Notes under the pieces: model-generated
Seen by the model: the letters and a program-made list of their open reading frames with translations, nothing else
The model's database searches: none
Told to the model about the DNA's origin: nothing
Program-made: the position numbers and the translations under genes
Part shown: positions 47,040-58,727 of the stretch, piece by piece
How positions within the stretch are numbered: the stretch's first letter is position 1
Layout of the letters: every line of letters starts with the position of its first letter
NCBI GenBank assembly: GCA_963556145.1
Contig: OY744471.1
Coordinates: forward strand, 3,589,590 to 3,653,589
Length of the DNA stretch: 64,000 bases
From: Hygrocybe punicea
Lineage: Eukaryota; Basidiomycota; Agaricomycetes; Agaricales; Hygrophoraceae
Direction of reading: 5' to 3'

Positions 47040-48699
47040 AGATCATTAAGGGTCCAATTCTGGCAGAGGAATGGAATAAATGGTGAATAGCTCTTTACGC
47101 AGGGCCGAATAAAATACAAAATTTGACATGAGGGTAGGTATACTATATTTACATCTTTTGAGCATCTGGCTTTGGGTATGCATGCATTGTTGTGCATGCC
47201 AGAAGATTCAAAAGCTTCAGCCACACATCCATGTTTGGCAACTCGAACCCGTTTGGGAAATCGGCAACTGCCGGTTGGCTTTCACGCGACTTCAAACGAC
47301 TCGTTTTCAACAACGCGTCAACAACAGGAACGCGTCAACAACAGGAAACGGGTGCAGAAGAGCACCCAAGGTAATGTCTTTTTTGAATTTTTTGTGAGTT
47401 GTATGCTAATGTTTATAATGATTGCAGCTACACCCACGACAAACACAGGCGAACCCAACACCAGCCCAGAAAACAACGCCACGGCCACCCCAGCAAACAG
47501 AACGGATGCCGATGAAAACGGCCACGGAAACGAGGCCGCGAGGCCGGGTACGAGGATGCGCCAACGACCGAGACAGACGTCCGAGACAACCACAGCGGCA
47601 ACGACGAGGACAGAGACGACGAGGGCAGAGACGGCCAGCCAGGGGACGACGACGGGACGGAGACGGCCAGCGAGAGGACAACAGGACGACGGAGAGGACA
47701 GGACGAGGGAGACGACGACGACGATCCAGCGGACGACGAGGACTACGGGGGATGACGACGACAACGAGGACGATGACGACGACGAGGGGAACGACGGGAA
47801 CGGGAACGACAGGGACCGGAACGCGGAGACGGGGACGATGGGGACGGGGACGACGGGGACGGGGACGGCGGGGACGGGGACGACGTAGACGTAGACGAAG
47901 ACGACGAGGACGAGGGGAACGCAACGGGTACGTACATCCCACTCTCCGCCCACTCCTCCTCCCACTCCTCCTCCCACTCCTCCTCCCTCTCCCTCTCCCT
48001 CTCCCTCTCCCTCTCCCTCTCCCTGCTGCCCTTGCCTCCTGCCTTCCCACCTTCCCACTTCTCCCACTCCCACTCCCTTCTCCCACTCCCACCTTCCTCC
48101 ACTCCCACTCCCACCTTCCTCCCACTCCACACCCACCTTCCTCCCACTCCACACCCACCTTCCTCCCACTCCACACCCACCTTCCTCCCACTCCACACCC
48201 ACCTTCCTCCCACACCCACACCCACCTTCCTCCCACACCCACACCCTTCCTCCCAGTCCACACCCACCTTCCTCTCACCTGCCTCCTGCCCTTTACTATT
48301 TAATTATGTATTTTAATAATCATTAAATGTATGTGTCTATTTTAAGTAATAGTAAGGTTATATATATTGATTCCAATAGAGAATTGAGCAATATTAAATA
48401 GAAAAGCACAATATTCCAAGTGGGGTAATTTCTGGTTTTGCCATAGATGGGCATTGGGGATAAGTAGCTCCTGTAATGGCTGATGGCTGATAGTAAAAGT
48501 AAGATATTGTGCAGTGTCAAAATAATAATTGTGTAATTTTGCTATTCCCTGTGCTGTTAATAATTGCATTCAAATTATATTACATCGTACATTTATGTGA
48601 AGTACAGATTGAAACATTTTGATTACTTTATATATATGGCAGGTTCTGAATAAATATTGGTTTGAGCTGTTGTGAGCTCTGTCAATGTTGTCAACATTA

Positions 48700-50660
48700 A
48701 ATACATGCAGGCAGAGTGGGATGTGGCTGGGCCCATGTCAAAGCATAAGCGGGCTCCTGGTCAACCTAATCCTGCAGTGAGAGCTGGGCCAGGGTCAACC
48801 TTATTCTGCAGCAAGAGCAGGGCCATGTCAACCCAATGCTGGAGCAATGGCCAGACCCTCATGAATCCAAACCTGCGACATGGGTGGGTCTGGGGTCAAT
48901 GCAATGCTACAGGACAGGCTGGACCCCAATCAACCTACCCTACAGTGAGTGCTGGATGTGGGTCAACAAAGTGCTGCAGCAAGAGCTGGACCCTGGTCAA
49001 CACAAGCCCTGCAGCAAGTGCTGGACCCAGGTCAACCCAGTGCTGCAGCAATAGCTGGAGCCCGGTCAACCCAAGCCTGCAGGAAGAGTGGGACCTGGGT
49101 CAACCCAAGCCCCGCAGCAAGTGCTGGACCCCGGTCAACCTGGTGCTGCAGCAATATCTAGACCCTGGTCAACCCCAGCCCGGCAGCGAGTGCTGGATCT
49201 GGGTCAACCCAGTGCTGCAGCAATATCTGGACCCCGGTCAACCCGGTGCAGCAGCAATAGCTGGACCCAGGTCAACCCTGTGCTGCAGCAAGTGCTGGAC
49301 CCTGGTCAACCCAGTGCTGCAGCAAGTGCTGGACCCAGGTCAACCCAGTGCTGCAGCAATATCTGGACCCCGGTCAACCTGGTGCTGCAGCAATAGCTGG
49401 ACCCAGGTCAACCCAAGCCTGCAGGAAGAGCTGGACCTGGGTCAACCCCAGCCCTGCAGCGAGTGCTGGATCTGGGTCAACCCAGTGCTGCAGCAATATC
49501 TGGACCCCGGTCAACCTGGTGCTGCAGCAATAGCTGGACCCAGGTCAACCCTGTGCTGCAGCAAGTGCTGGACCCAGGTCAACCCAGTGCTGCAGCAAGT
49601 GCTGGACCCAGGTCAACCCAGTGCTGCAGCAATATCTGGACCCCGGTCAACCTGGTGCTGCAGCAATAGCTGGACCCAGGTCAACCCTGTGCTGCAGCAA
49701 GTGCTGGACCCAGGTCAACCCGGTGTTGCAGCAATATCTGGACCCCGGTCAACCCAGTGCTGCAGCAATACCTGGACCCAGGTCAACCCAAGCCTGCAGG
49801 AAGAGCCAGACCTGGGTCAACCCAAGCCCCGCAGCAAGTGCTGGACCCCAGTCAACCTGGTGCTGCAGCAAGTGCTGGACCCTGGTCAACCCAGTGCTGC
49901 AGCAATAGCTGAACCCTGGTCAACCCAGTGCTGCAGCAAGTGCTGGACCCCAGTCAACCCAGTGCTGCAGCAATATCTAGACCCCAGTCAACCCCAGCCC
50001 TGCAGCGAGTGCTGGATCTGGGTCAACCCAGTGCTGCAGCAATATCTGGACCCCGGTCAACCCAGTGCTGCAGCAATAGCTGGACTCAGGTCAACCCAAG
50101 CCTGCAGGAAGAGCTGGACCTGGGTCAACCCAAGCCCCGCAGCAAGTGCTGGACCCAGGTCAACCCGGTCCTGCAGCAATAGCTGGACCCCGGTCAACCC
50201 AGTGCTGCAGCAATACCTGAACCCTGGTCAACCCAGTGCTGCAGCAATAGCTGGACCCCGGTCAACCCAAGCCTGTAGGGAGAGCTGGACCCGGGTCAAC
50301 CCAAGCCCCAAAGCAAGTGCTGGAACCAGATCAACCCAGTGCTGCAGCAATAGCTGGACCCAGGTCAACCCAAGCCCTGCAGCAAGTGCTGGATCTGGGT
50401 CAACCTGGTGCCACAGCAATATCTGGACCCCGGTCAACCCAGTGCTGCAGCAATAGCTGAACCCTGGTAAACCCGGTGCTGCAGCAATACCTGGACCCCA
50501 GCCACCCCACCCTGCAGGAAGTGCTGGGCCTGGGTCAACCCAGTGCTGCAGCAACAGCTGGACCCAGGTCAACCCAAGCCTGCAGCAAGAGCTGGTCCAC
50601 GGTCAACCCAGGTCAACCCACGTTGCTTGCACAGCTGGACCTGGGTCAACCCAACCTTCC
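48700..50660. repeat. 33-bp minisatellite array, right arm
   Basis: Inverted copy of the left-arm array. Its 594-residue ORF (48672-50456) is a by-product of an 11-codon period. Confidence 0.93.
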
Positions 50661-50893
50661 CAGAATAGCTGTCCTGGGTTAACCTACCCCATGGCAGAGC
50701 TGACACTGGGTTGACCCACCCTGCCACCCTTGACCAGCAAGAGCTGTACCTGGGTCAACCTACCACCCCACATTTCCCCAGCAAGAGCTGTCTCTTGGGT
50801 TAACCTACCCCCCCAGCAAGCAACTGCGCTATGTGTACCTACCTTTTGCAACTATATCTGCGATTGGGTTAACCAAAACGACTGGGTCTACTG

Positions 50894-50900
50894 CGGAAAC
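50894..50900 (+). repeat. Right 7-bp target duplication of foldback element
   Basis: CGGAAAC. Confidence 0.85.
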
Positions 50901-51370
50901 GACGAGGGGAACCGGGAGCGAAGGGGTCGACATAACGGAATCGGAACCGGAATTGAAATCAAATAAAAGGGGTGGAATGGAGTCCGGAATGGGAACGGGT
51001 ACAGAATACTCAACCAAAGTCGACGGAATCTCGATAGATGGTGATGGAGGACAATATGGCGGCAATATCAGGGACGGAATGTCTATTTCTGGAGAATCCG
51101 AGGACAATGGGAGCGGGTCTGGTACGAGTTCGTGGACGGAAACCGGAGGGGACGAAACCGGAGACGACAGGGACGAAATAGGAAACAAATTGGATAAATC
51201 GGTGACCGGCATCGATAAATCGGGAATGGGATCGGACGGGGACAGCACGAGACTGGACGACAAAACCTGTAAACAAATAACGGTCTTGAGGGGCACCGGA
51301 ATGGACGGGGACGGGGAACACGATGACGGGGACGGAGTATACGAAGGACCGGAATGAACGTGGGGGACAG

Positions 51371-53533
51371 TGGAGTGGTACCGAGGTACCACTCCGGGGG
51401 CTCACACAGGACTCAAGGGAAAGGTCGACTGGATAGGAAGGATGGACTGACTACTACATCTGGAAGGCTACTGACTAGGTCAAACCATGGGAACCTGATC
51501 ACGTGACTGACCAGGCACAACTACTACAAGTGCCCCTCCTCCTCATGGTGACGTCCTCGTCACCATACCGCTACTAAAAGAAAACAAAAAGCAAAACAAA
51601 ACTGACCAAGAAAAAAACTCTCCAGTCACGACTCCCAGTCCCTCACGATGCCCCGGGCCTTATATGTGAGGTGGGACCGTATTGTCCTCCAAGATCGTTG
51701 GGGGTGGTAGATGACCAAACTGTAACTCTGCTCTGCTCCTCCATCCTCGAATGCCTCTGGGACTCACATCACAGGGTAGGATAAAAACGTTCAGAACCAT
51801 AAGTTCTTGTAGCCCAGGGTGTGAGTTCTTGTGATCCGAAAATAGACTGGGTGGTTCGTGCGAAAGTAAATAGGTACGGTGCTGTCGAGCAGTGATGGTT
51901 CGTAGATAGGTCGAATATCCAATAAATGTCGAGGGTGGGGAAAGGGGATGGGACGGGACAAGGTACGGTGTAAACGGGGGAAAGGGAAAATGTACAGGTG
52001 CATTGGGCCATGCGGTGGCATCGGGGATTCTCGATACGAGGGGACTAGCACTGGGGTGCTAAGTGGTCGCGGCGGTGACTCGTTTGGGTCCCTACGGGTC
52101 GGGGAAGTCGCCAGGGTCGAGACGAGGTCGCGGGGAGCTGAACGAGGGCTCGAGGAGCCGGGTATGGTGCAAGAATCCGGCCGAGAGATGGTGACGTGGC
52201 GGAACGCGGTGGGGGTCTGGGAACGGTGGGCACGGTGGTATTGGATCGAGGTGGGGTGCTCCGGGATGGTGAACGGGTGGGCTGCGAGCTTCGTGAGTCG
52301 GTCCGGGGCTGGGTATGTTGGCAGAACGGGGCCGTGCGATGGTGACGTGGCGCGTGGCCCGGGTGTCTGAAAACAACGGCGGGGGCTCGTTTGGCACAAT
52401 GGAGGTGAACGGGGTGTCCTGGCCGGTGGAACGAGGGCACGGGTGGTCGAATGGGTCCGTGTGGGGCTGGGGTACACGAAAGAACGGGGGTCCAACGGGT
52501 GGGCGCGACAGATCCGTGGTGCGACCAAAAACGGCGGTGGGGCTCGTTCGGGGTGTTAACGAGACGCAGGGTGTTCTGGGGGGTGGGCCGCGAGTTTGGT
52601 GAGTTGGTCTGGGCCGGTTGTGCTGGCAGAACGGGGCTGCGCGATGGTGACGTGGCGCGTGGCTTGGGTGTCCGAGAACGACGGTGGGGGCTCGTCTGGG
52701 GCCAACAGGGGGCAACGGGGGGCCCTGGTGGATGGAATGAGGGTGTGGGGGATTGAACGAACGTGGGTTGGGAACGGGACATACGAAAAGCGGGGGGTTG
52801 AAGGTGATGACGTGGCAGGGGCTTGGGTATCCAAAATGGATGGCAACAGGGGGTTATTTCGAGCAGAACGTGGGCACCGGGTCGTCGAGCGTGAACGCGG
52901 GGGCCTGGATGGATACGAGTGGGCCGGGGAACGCTAAAATATGGGGGGGTCGAAAGGTGGTGACGCGGCTGTACGCGGGTGGCCGTTGGGCGTCAAAAAT
53001 GGACGTCGATGGTGTTCCTGGGACGACGTGGGGCAGAACGGGGGCCATAAGACGTCGAAGGAAAGCTTGAGAGGCCGTCCTTGGTCTGAGAAGAGGAAAC
53101 AGGGCGCGAACGCGGGTGGCGTGGCCTGGGGCTTTTGGGTGCTCAAAAAGGGTTGAGTCCGCGTTTCTGGGTCAACGATGGTCGACGCGGGGCCCTGGTG
53201 GACTGAGCGAGGGTGCCGGGGGGTAACGCAACTGAGGTACGGCCGTGAATGAAGGGAAAATGCGCCGTCGCGCAGCAGGGGTGGTGAGGCCGAAAAAAGG
53301 TCGTCTCGCGAGAAAAAAAACGTCAGGAGTGAGAAACCGAGAGAAAAAGAGGTGCGTGGGTCAAAAAACACTCTCATCACCACGTTGGAGTGGTACCTCG
53401 GTACCACTCCGCGAGCTCACGCAGGACTCGAGGGAAAGGTCGACTGGATAGGAAGGATGGACTGACTACTACATCTGGAAGGCTACTGACTAGGTCAACC
53501 TGATCACGTGACTGACCAGGCACAACTACTACA
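51371..53533. mobile_element. TRIM-like element with short terminal direct repeats
   Basis: Direct repeats 51371-51528 (158 bp) and 53386-53533 (148 bp) differ mainly by a 10-bp indel and have TG...CA ends. Each starts with GGAGTGGTACC, 2 nt, GGTACCACTCC; the 2 nt are GA on the left and TC on the right. The 1.86-kb interior has no RT or gag. It holds diverged GC-rich repeats around GGTGACGTGGCG at 52180, 52330, 52640 and 52960. Inserted in the gag-like ORF of the LTR element. Confidence 0.75.
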
Positions 53534-54420
53534 ACGGAACGAACGACAGTGGGCGGGATTGAGGTCGGAATCGGGACCGGAGATGACAAAGCTATGATGG
53601 GTGGGGGACTGGGACCGGAATCGGGACTAGAGATAGTAACGGCAAGGGAAGGGGATTTCGGAACGGAGCGATAACTGGAAAGTAGGAATAAGGCGGCATC
53701 GTGGAAAACGTCGAGTGGGTACGGATCGTCGTGGTAATGGTTGGGAAGAAGGTAATGGAGGCGTTCTTCAATACGTAGACAAAGGTCTGAGTCGAATCCG
53801 TTGGCGAAGTATGTGTTCCGTTGCTTATCCGTTAGACGGCCGTTGTCAAACAAGACACCGGAAATGCATATGAAATCCCAGAAATATTGTCCTAAGTCCG
53901 CTTTGTTCTCTATACCGTAAGCCGATTGTCATCGCGTAAGTTGATCGAGATCCGAGATCGTATACCGGATGGAATCCGTAGCACTGGGATAAAAGTCAAA
54001 GATGGCACGTCGGAAAGTGATGAAGTCTTTAGCGGAAGCGGCGGGAAGTGTCGACCAGAGTTCGTAATTATCGTTGTTGAGGTACCGTAGCGTATAGCAA
54101 ATCTTCAAAGCGTCCATGAGTCCACAATCGGAACCGAGTATGTCAATTTCGTCGAAGAAGCGGGGAAGGTCGAGTTTGTTTCCGTCGAATGTCGGGGCTG
54201 AGGGATCACCTCGGAGAGGCATGAATCCGGTCGTCATATCGGGAATGTCTAAATCGGGATGCGGGTCGGAAAGCGGGTCGGGTCAAGGAGGTTCGAGGTC
54301 AAGGTCGAAGTCGTAAGCGGAACTAAATAACTAGAGTCAGGTAGAAGAGGGAAACGTCATGAAAGTCAAAGCCGACCGTGGGGAGGGTATGAAAAGACAG
54401 AAAGAAATAAACTCCTCGTG

Positions 54421-54431
54421 GTGGGCTCCAG
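54421..54431 (-). promoter_or_regulatory. Primer-binding site of the minus-strand LTR element
   Basis: On the minus strand TGGAGCCCACC follows the LTR end by one or two bases. The same word follows the LTR of the next Ty3 element (55756-55766). Confidence 0.7.
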
Positions 54432-54432
54432 T

Positions 54433-55049
54433 TGTGACAGCGAGTTTGTTTGTAGACCCGAATGGGAATCTACGAAAGTGGTGATCAGCTAAGAAGTGAT
54501 CAGAGGAGTTTAGTCTTTCTATGGTGTCTAGTCAATCCAACCCGAATCAAGGGTTCTGGATCAGAGGGGAAGTGAAGGGAGTGGAGTACGAAGACTGATG
54601 AGACGATACGAAGCGAGGACTAAGAAATAGAACTGAAGGGGAGTGATAACCTGTATTTTTCTGTATGATGGGATGTAATATATATATGATGGTTGTAGTA
54701 TAAGGGTACATCTTTTATACTACTGGGAGAGATCCTGTGCTGTAGTAACTATGTACTACAACCGAAGGCTGTAACTGATAGGAGAGGAGTGGAGCGGAGT
54801 ATAGGAGGAATGATGCTATGTACTAAGTAACGGGAAACGAAGATATATCATATGTAACTATATACGTACTGATTCCGGGTCGTTAGAGACATCGCATCTT
54901 GAGTAGGAATGATTCCGGAGGTGGAATCCGGAGCAGAATCGACGGAGAGAACCGGAATCGGGCGGAATTGACGATACGTGAATGGGAATGGACGGGGAAA
55001 ATGTGGGATATGAAGAGGATTCGGGTCCAGAGGGCCCGGAGCCTCTACA
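54433..55049 (-). repeat. 5' LTR (right copy)
   Basis: 617 bp, direct repeat of 40001-40617. Confidence 0.92.
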
Positions 55050-55062
55050 ACGCGCGCATGAC

Positions 55063-55750
55063 TGTGACATCTTCGCTGTATCTTAACTGCACAACCCGGT
55101 CTCAATATGCTGAAACACAATCGTTAAACATGTCCTATACGTTCGGACACCGAGTCCAATACCAGAAATGTAATTCATCCGGTTTATCTTCGTCTTTTCG
55201 CCGACTTTCATGTGATATTCGCCGTTATTTCAAATCCTTCGCTATTCCGTTCCCATTTCGTCGCTTTCATGCAATATTTCACTGCATTTCTATTTCACTC
55301 ATCCACCCTTAAACCCCTATCCCTTTAGAATATAAAAAGTGTCCTGTAGTAGAAAATAGACGACAAAGAACCCAGTTCTCCCCCCCCCCCACTAGTTTGC
55401 GTCTTAAGTTTAAAAATCCAGTCATTCCTACTCAAATCTGTGTCTTTTCTCGTTGCGCACTCTCCGCTATCACAACCTAAGTTGTAGCGTAGAACCCTCG
55501 TCTCGTCGTGTCATTGCTGCATATCGTGCTGTCATCTAGGACACCCAGCTAAGCCTTCCGATTCTTGTTTATCACTGCGTTGCGATATCGCGTTATCTCG
55601 CGACTCTCCGTGTTTGTTTATTTGATCGTGCATATTATCGCGCATTATCGCGTTATTGTCGGGAGTGTCCCAAGTCCCATTCGCACCTTTGCAACATTTT
55701 CATCTTTTATTATCTCTTTATCTGGAGTCATAGACGTGGAAACCGCATCA
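55063..55750 (+). repeat. Probable 5' LTR of the second Ty3 element
   Basis: Starts TGTGACATC, ends near CGCATCA, with a TATA box TATAAAAAG at about 55330 and a PBS six bases downstream. The 3' copy is not in the window, so the bounds are inferred. Confidence 0.55.
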
Positions 55751-55755
55751 TTTTC

Positions 55756-55766
55756 TGGAGCCCACC
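55756..55766 (+). promoter_or_regulatory. Primer-binding site
   Basis: TGGAGCCCACC, the TGG start expected for a site complementary to a tRNA 3' CCA end. Confidence 0.7.
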
Positions 55767-55814
55767 GTGAGGGGTCTTAAAATCTAAACCACTCCTTCAA
55801 CTAACACATCTAGT

Positions 55815-58150
55815 TTGAGCACCATAGCTACCAACAGATATCATACTCGTAGCTCAGTACAGCATCAAGCGCAACAATGTGTGATGACCTCTCGGAATAT
55901 CCCCGACTTCGACAGTGATCTCGACGAACTCACCGAAAGTTCCTCCGATTCCGAACACGATACCTCACATCGATTTTGTTCTCATTCACCTTGCACACCT
56001 CTTGATTTTCACGATTCTCCACACAATTACAATCCACAATCTCCCACACCAGCTAGCGGTTCTTTATCTCAACACACTTCTGACCCCTCTTCTGGTCCAC
56101 TTTCTAACTTACCATCCACATCCACTCTCGATTCTTCTATTCCTATTCTACCGAGCACCTCCTCATCGTCTACCTCATCGTGTCCACCCACGCCACCACC
56201 CACAGCTCAAACCATGGCGACACCACCGCAAATGCCCACTCGCGGTCATAATACCGCTCCCAGCTTCTTGCCGGAGCACCCACACGAACTTCGCCGATAC
56301 TTTGATGAACTCGAGGCCCAATTCGATTCGTGCGCAATAGCTGACGCTGTCGACAACAAGAGATATGCATTGCGCTATCTCAACATAGACACCGCCGAAC
56401 TTTGGGAATCGCTCGACGAGTACTTGCTGGCATCGACTTACAAAGAGTTCACAAAGGCTGTGTATAAGCTTTATCCTGGTTTGGAAGATGAAAGGAAATG
56501 GTCCGTATCGGACATGGAGAAGCTCGTCAAGAAACAACATCAGTCGGGAATCGCAAACATCATAGAGCTTGGCGCTTATCATCGCACATTCCTCACTATC
56601 ACGAAATTTCTCTGTAAAAAGAATCGCATCTCCAAAGCTGAGCAAAGTCGCGTGTACATTCGTGGGTTTCAAAAGTGTCTCTGGACGCGCGTCACGCAGC
56701 GACTACAGCTGAAGCTACCTGATCACTTTCCCGATGACCCCTATCCGCTACATGAAATTCAAGTGGCAGTGCAGTTCGTTCTTCATGGTACTGGTCCCAC
56801 GAATGCACCTAGAGAAGGTAAACCAACGTCCGCAACCTCTTCCAAGTCTTCTTCGATAAAACGGGACAACGTCACGCTCATCGTCGATACTGTGGTCCAA
56901 GCGGTAAATAAAATTATGGACCCGCATGCGTCTAAAAACTCTGCTCCATGCCCCCATACCTCTTCTCATACGCCCCCTATGAGAACGACTCAGTCCGAGA
57001 CAGTGGCAAATGGCAATTGCCACTTCTGCAACCTACCCAGTCACTTTAGGCCGAACTGCCCACATGTGATTGAATATATCAATGCTGGACGCATCCGAGA
57101 GAATATTGACAAGAAAATTGTTCTTCCCTCTGGCGCTTTCTGTCTGCACCAATTACCTGGCAATTCTATGAAGGAGCGCATCGATGAATGGCATCGTCGC
57201 AATCCCGGTCAATTAGCTGCGACGCAACAAACCAATACCAACAATGTCGGTCAAATGATGTATAGCGTATCTCCTGCAGTTCATGCCAATGTCCTGGCGT
57301 CGGCGATGAGCTCTAACGACTTGCGCATTGAGGAACTGGAGCGCGAACTTTTCACGCTTAAAAAGATAAAATTTGATGGTGTAGAGATTTCTCCTCAGCG
57401 CAAACCTGTCCCATCTACCACCAGTTCACCTCATCCATGTGCTCAGCCCATGCATGATCAATTAACTGCGCAACTAGCCCCTTTGCCTGCGACACCCGCT
57501 CCTACCGCAGATCCACCCATCCATCCCTTCGCATCCGCACCGGAAACCGCGTACCGCCCGCCACACAAACATAATTTTGCAGGTCCACCGTTAAAGCAAT
57601 CTAAGGATAAAGAACCCGCATATCGCACTCAAGCCCCTATCCAGGACTCTAAGATTATTAGTGAGGTTTACTCACGCTCTATGGCGGCTCCCTGTGTCAC
57701 GCTCACACCAATGGAATTGTTCTCAATTTCTCCGGACTGTCGTTCGAAACTTTGCGATGATATTACGCCCAAGTGAGTCCAACCTCCTGGCGCATTGCCG
57801 GTAAAAGTTAACATCTTCGCCGACGACCCACTTCCTTTTGCATCATGCGAGAACACTTGCAAAAATGCCTCCGCTGAACTGCAACCCATCATTGTTCCCG
57901 ACCCATATGAGACCTACCTCATGAGTCTCTCGCCAGGCGAAATTCCTAAAATCCTTACTGTCGCAAAAGAATCGCACGCTCTACGCGCCGTTAATTTGCT
58001 CGTCGACGGACAAGAACAAGTCGGTAGCATCATTGACCCTGGTTCGCAGATCGTCGCAATGTCGGAAGACGTCTGTCATCAGTTTAGTCTCCCCTATGAC
58101 CCGGCGATTCGTCTCAATATGCAGTCGGCGAATGGTTCGATTGATCAGTC
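55815..58150 (+). pseudogene. gag-protease polyprotein, stop at 57774 and truncated by insertion
   Basis: After a Ser/Pro-rich N terminus, the gag block (HELRRYFDELEAQFDSC, KRYALRYLNIDTAELWESL, 56280-56420) is homologous to the gag at 54237-53930. A CCHC zinc knuckle C-x2-C-x4-H-x4-C (CHFCNLPSHFRPNC) is at 57025-57065. A TGA at 57774-57776 separates DITPK from VQPPG in one frame and fits CGA to TGA. The retropepsin core IIDPGSQIVAMSEDV follows (58035-58075). The frame ends at the insertion of the next element after SANGSIDQS. The start codon at 55815 is TTG; a later ATG (55884) may be the real start. Confidence 0.82.
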
Positions 58151-58714
58151 TGTTACCTTTTACCCCGATTTAACCCCCGCTTCCGACCCCGTCTCTGACT
58201 CAGCGTCCCAAAACAATGTCATAACCTGGGTCCGGAACATCATCGACGACAATCAACGACAGTATCCCAATCCCCATGATTACCCCCATCAGCCGATCAC
58301 CGCCGATACATCATACACGCTGATACAGGCACTCAACAATACCGCACAACATAATCATCGGATCAGCTGTCAGCTGACACCAGACCTGCAACACAGCCGT
58401 TGGCCACCTCGTTGGCACCCCAAAACGCATAGACCACAAAGCCAAGCAAGACGCTGTTCATCCCGGAGCCTGTCCTCCACGCAACCACGCATGACGAAGA
58501 AGCCGACCCTGAAGTCGTTCACCAGTATATAAATGAGGACATTTGTAGTCAGTACTCTTAAGTTTAGTCTAGCTACTCTTCCCCCGACCGCTACCAGACA
58601 CCCAGAACTTCCTTCCCCTTCCTTCTTTATCATTGTTTGTACTCGCTTCCTATATTGATAATCCTCGTTTGGTTTGTTGTTGCCGGAGTCCGCTAAGATC
58701 AGCGATCCGTAACA
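58151..58714 (+). repeat. 5' LTR
   Basis: 564 bp, TGTTAC...GTAACA ends. TATA box TATATAAA at 58526-58533. The 3' copy is outside the window. Confidence 0.8.
58560..58570 (+). promoter_or_regulatory. Predicted self-primer at the RNA 5' end
   Basis: AAGTTTAGTCT lies about 30 nt after the TATA box, where the transcript should start, and is perfectly complementary to AGACTAAACTT at 58717-58727. Confidence 0.65.
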
Positions 58715-58716
58715 TA

Positions 58717-58727
58717 AGACTAAACTT
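58717..58727 (+). promoter_or_regulatory. Primer-binding site, self-priming type
   Basis: AGACTAAACTT two bases after the LTR. It lacks the TGG start of a tRNA site and pairs over 11 nt with 58560-58570. Confidence 0.65.

Larger units (their letters stand above)
42996..50893. mobile_element. Giant foldback element: about 3.7-kb inverted arms, no transposase
   Basis: Begins CAGTAGACCCAGTCG and ends with its inverse. The outer about 2.3 kb of each arm is nearly identical. Inner arm segments (45380-46735 and 47040-48650) are still clearly inverted homologues but more diverged. A spacer of about 300 bp (46736-47039) separates the arms. Flanked by a perfect 7-bp duplication CGGAAAC. The arms are made mostly of a 33-bp minisatellite, GGGAGT/ACTCCC repeats and GAC/GTC triplet DNA. 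Confidence 0.9.
42485..54237 (-). pseudogene. gag-like ORF of the LTR element, cut by two insertions
   Basis: Starts MTTGFMPLRGDPSAPTFDG at 54237, with the agaric gag block LPRFFDEIDILGSDCG and YTLRYLNNDNYELWSTLPA. A TGA at 53931-53929 follows LTR (fits CGA to TGA). The frame continues as LFDNGRLTDKQRNTYFANGF to about 53540, where the TRIM-like element sits. It resumes at 51370-50894 as Pro/Ser-rich sequence, is cut by the foldback element, and resumes at 42995-42485. Joining across the 7-bp duplication at the foldback keeps the frame exactly. Ends PLFHL-stop at 42485. Confidence 0.75.
40001..55049 (-). mobile_element. LTR retrotransposon lacking pol, minus orientation, with two nested insertions
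   Basis: Two direct repeats of equal length (617 bp), TGTGAC...CTCTACA, bound it. A primer-binding site and gag-like ORF next to the right LTR show that it runs right to left. Between the LTRs, after subtracting nested elements at 42996-50893 and 51371-53533, about 3.8 kb of internal sequence remains. It has no protease, RT or integrase, so it is non-autonomous. No matching 5-bp target duplication is seen (GACAC left, ACGCG right). Confidence 0.88.
55063..58150 (+). mobile_element. Ty3-type retrotransposon, 5' part only
   Basis: LTR-like leader, PBS, and a gag-protease ORF. The sequence is cut inside the protease region at 58150 by the next element. RT and integrase are not in the window. 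Confidence 0.8.

Noticed and set aside
45665..48316. ORFs in GGGAGT and GAC/GTC simple-repeat segments
   Set aside because: Low-complexity composition in every frame; part of the foldback arms.
51791..53156. Pro/Arg-rich and Gly/Arg-rich ORFs inside the TRIM-like element
   Set aside because: They track diverged GC-rich repeats; no conserved domain and both strands are open.
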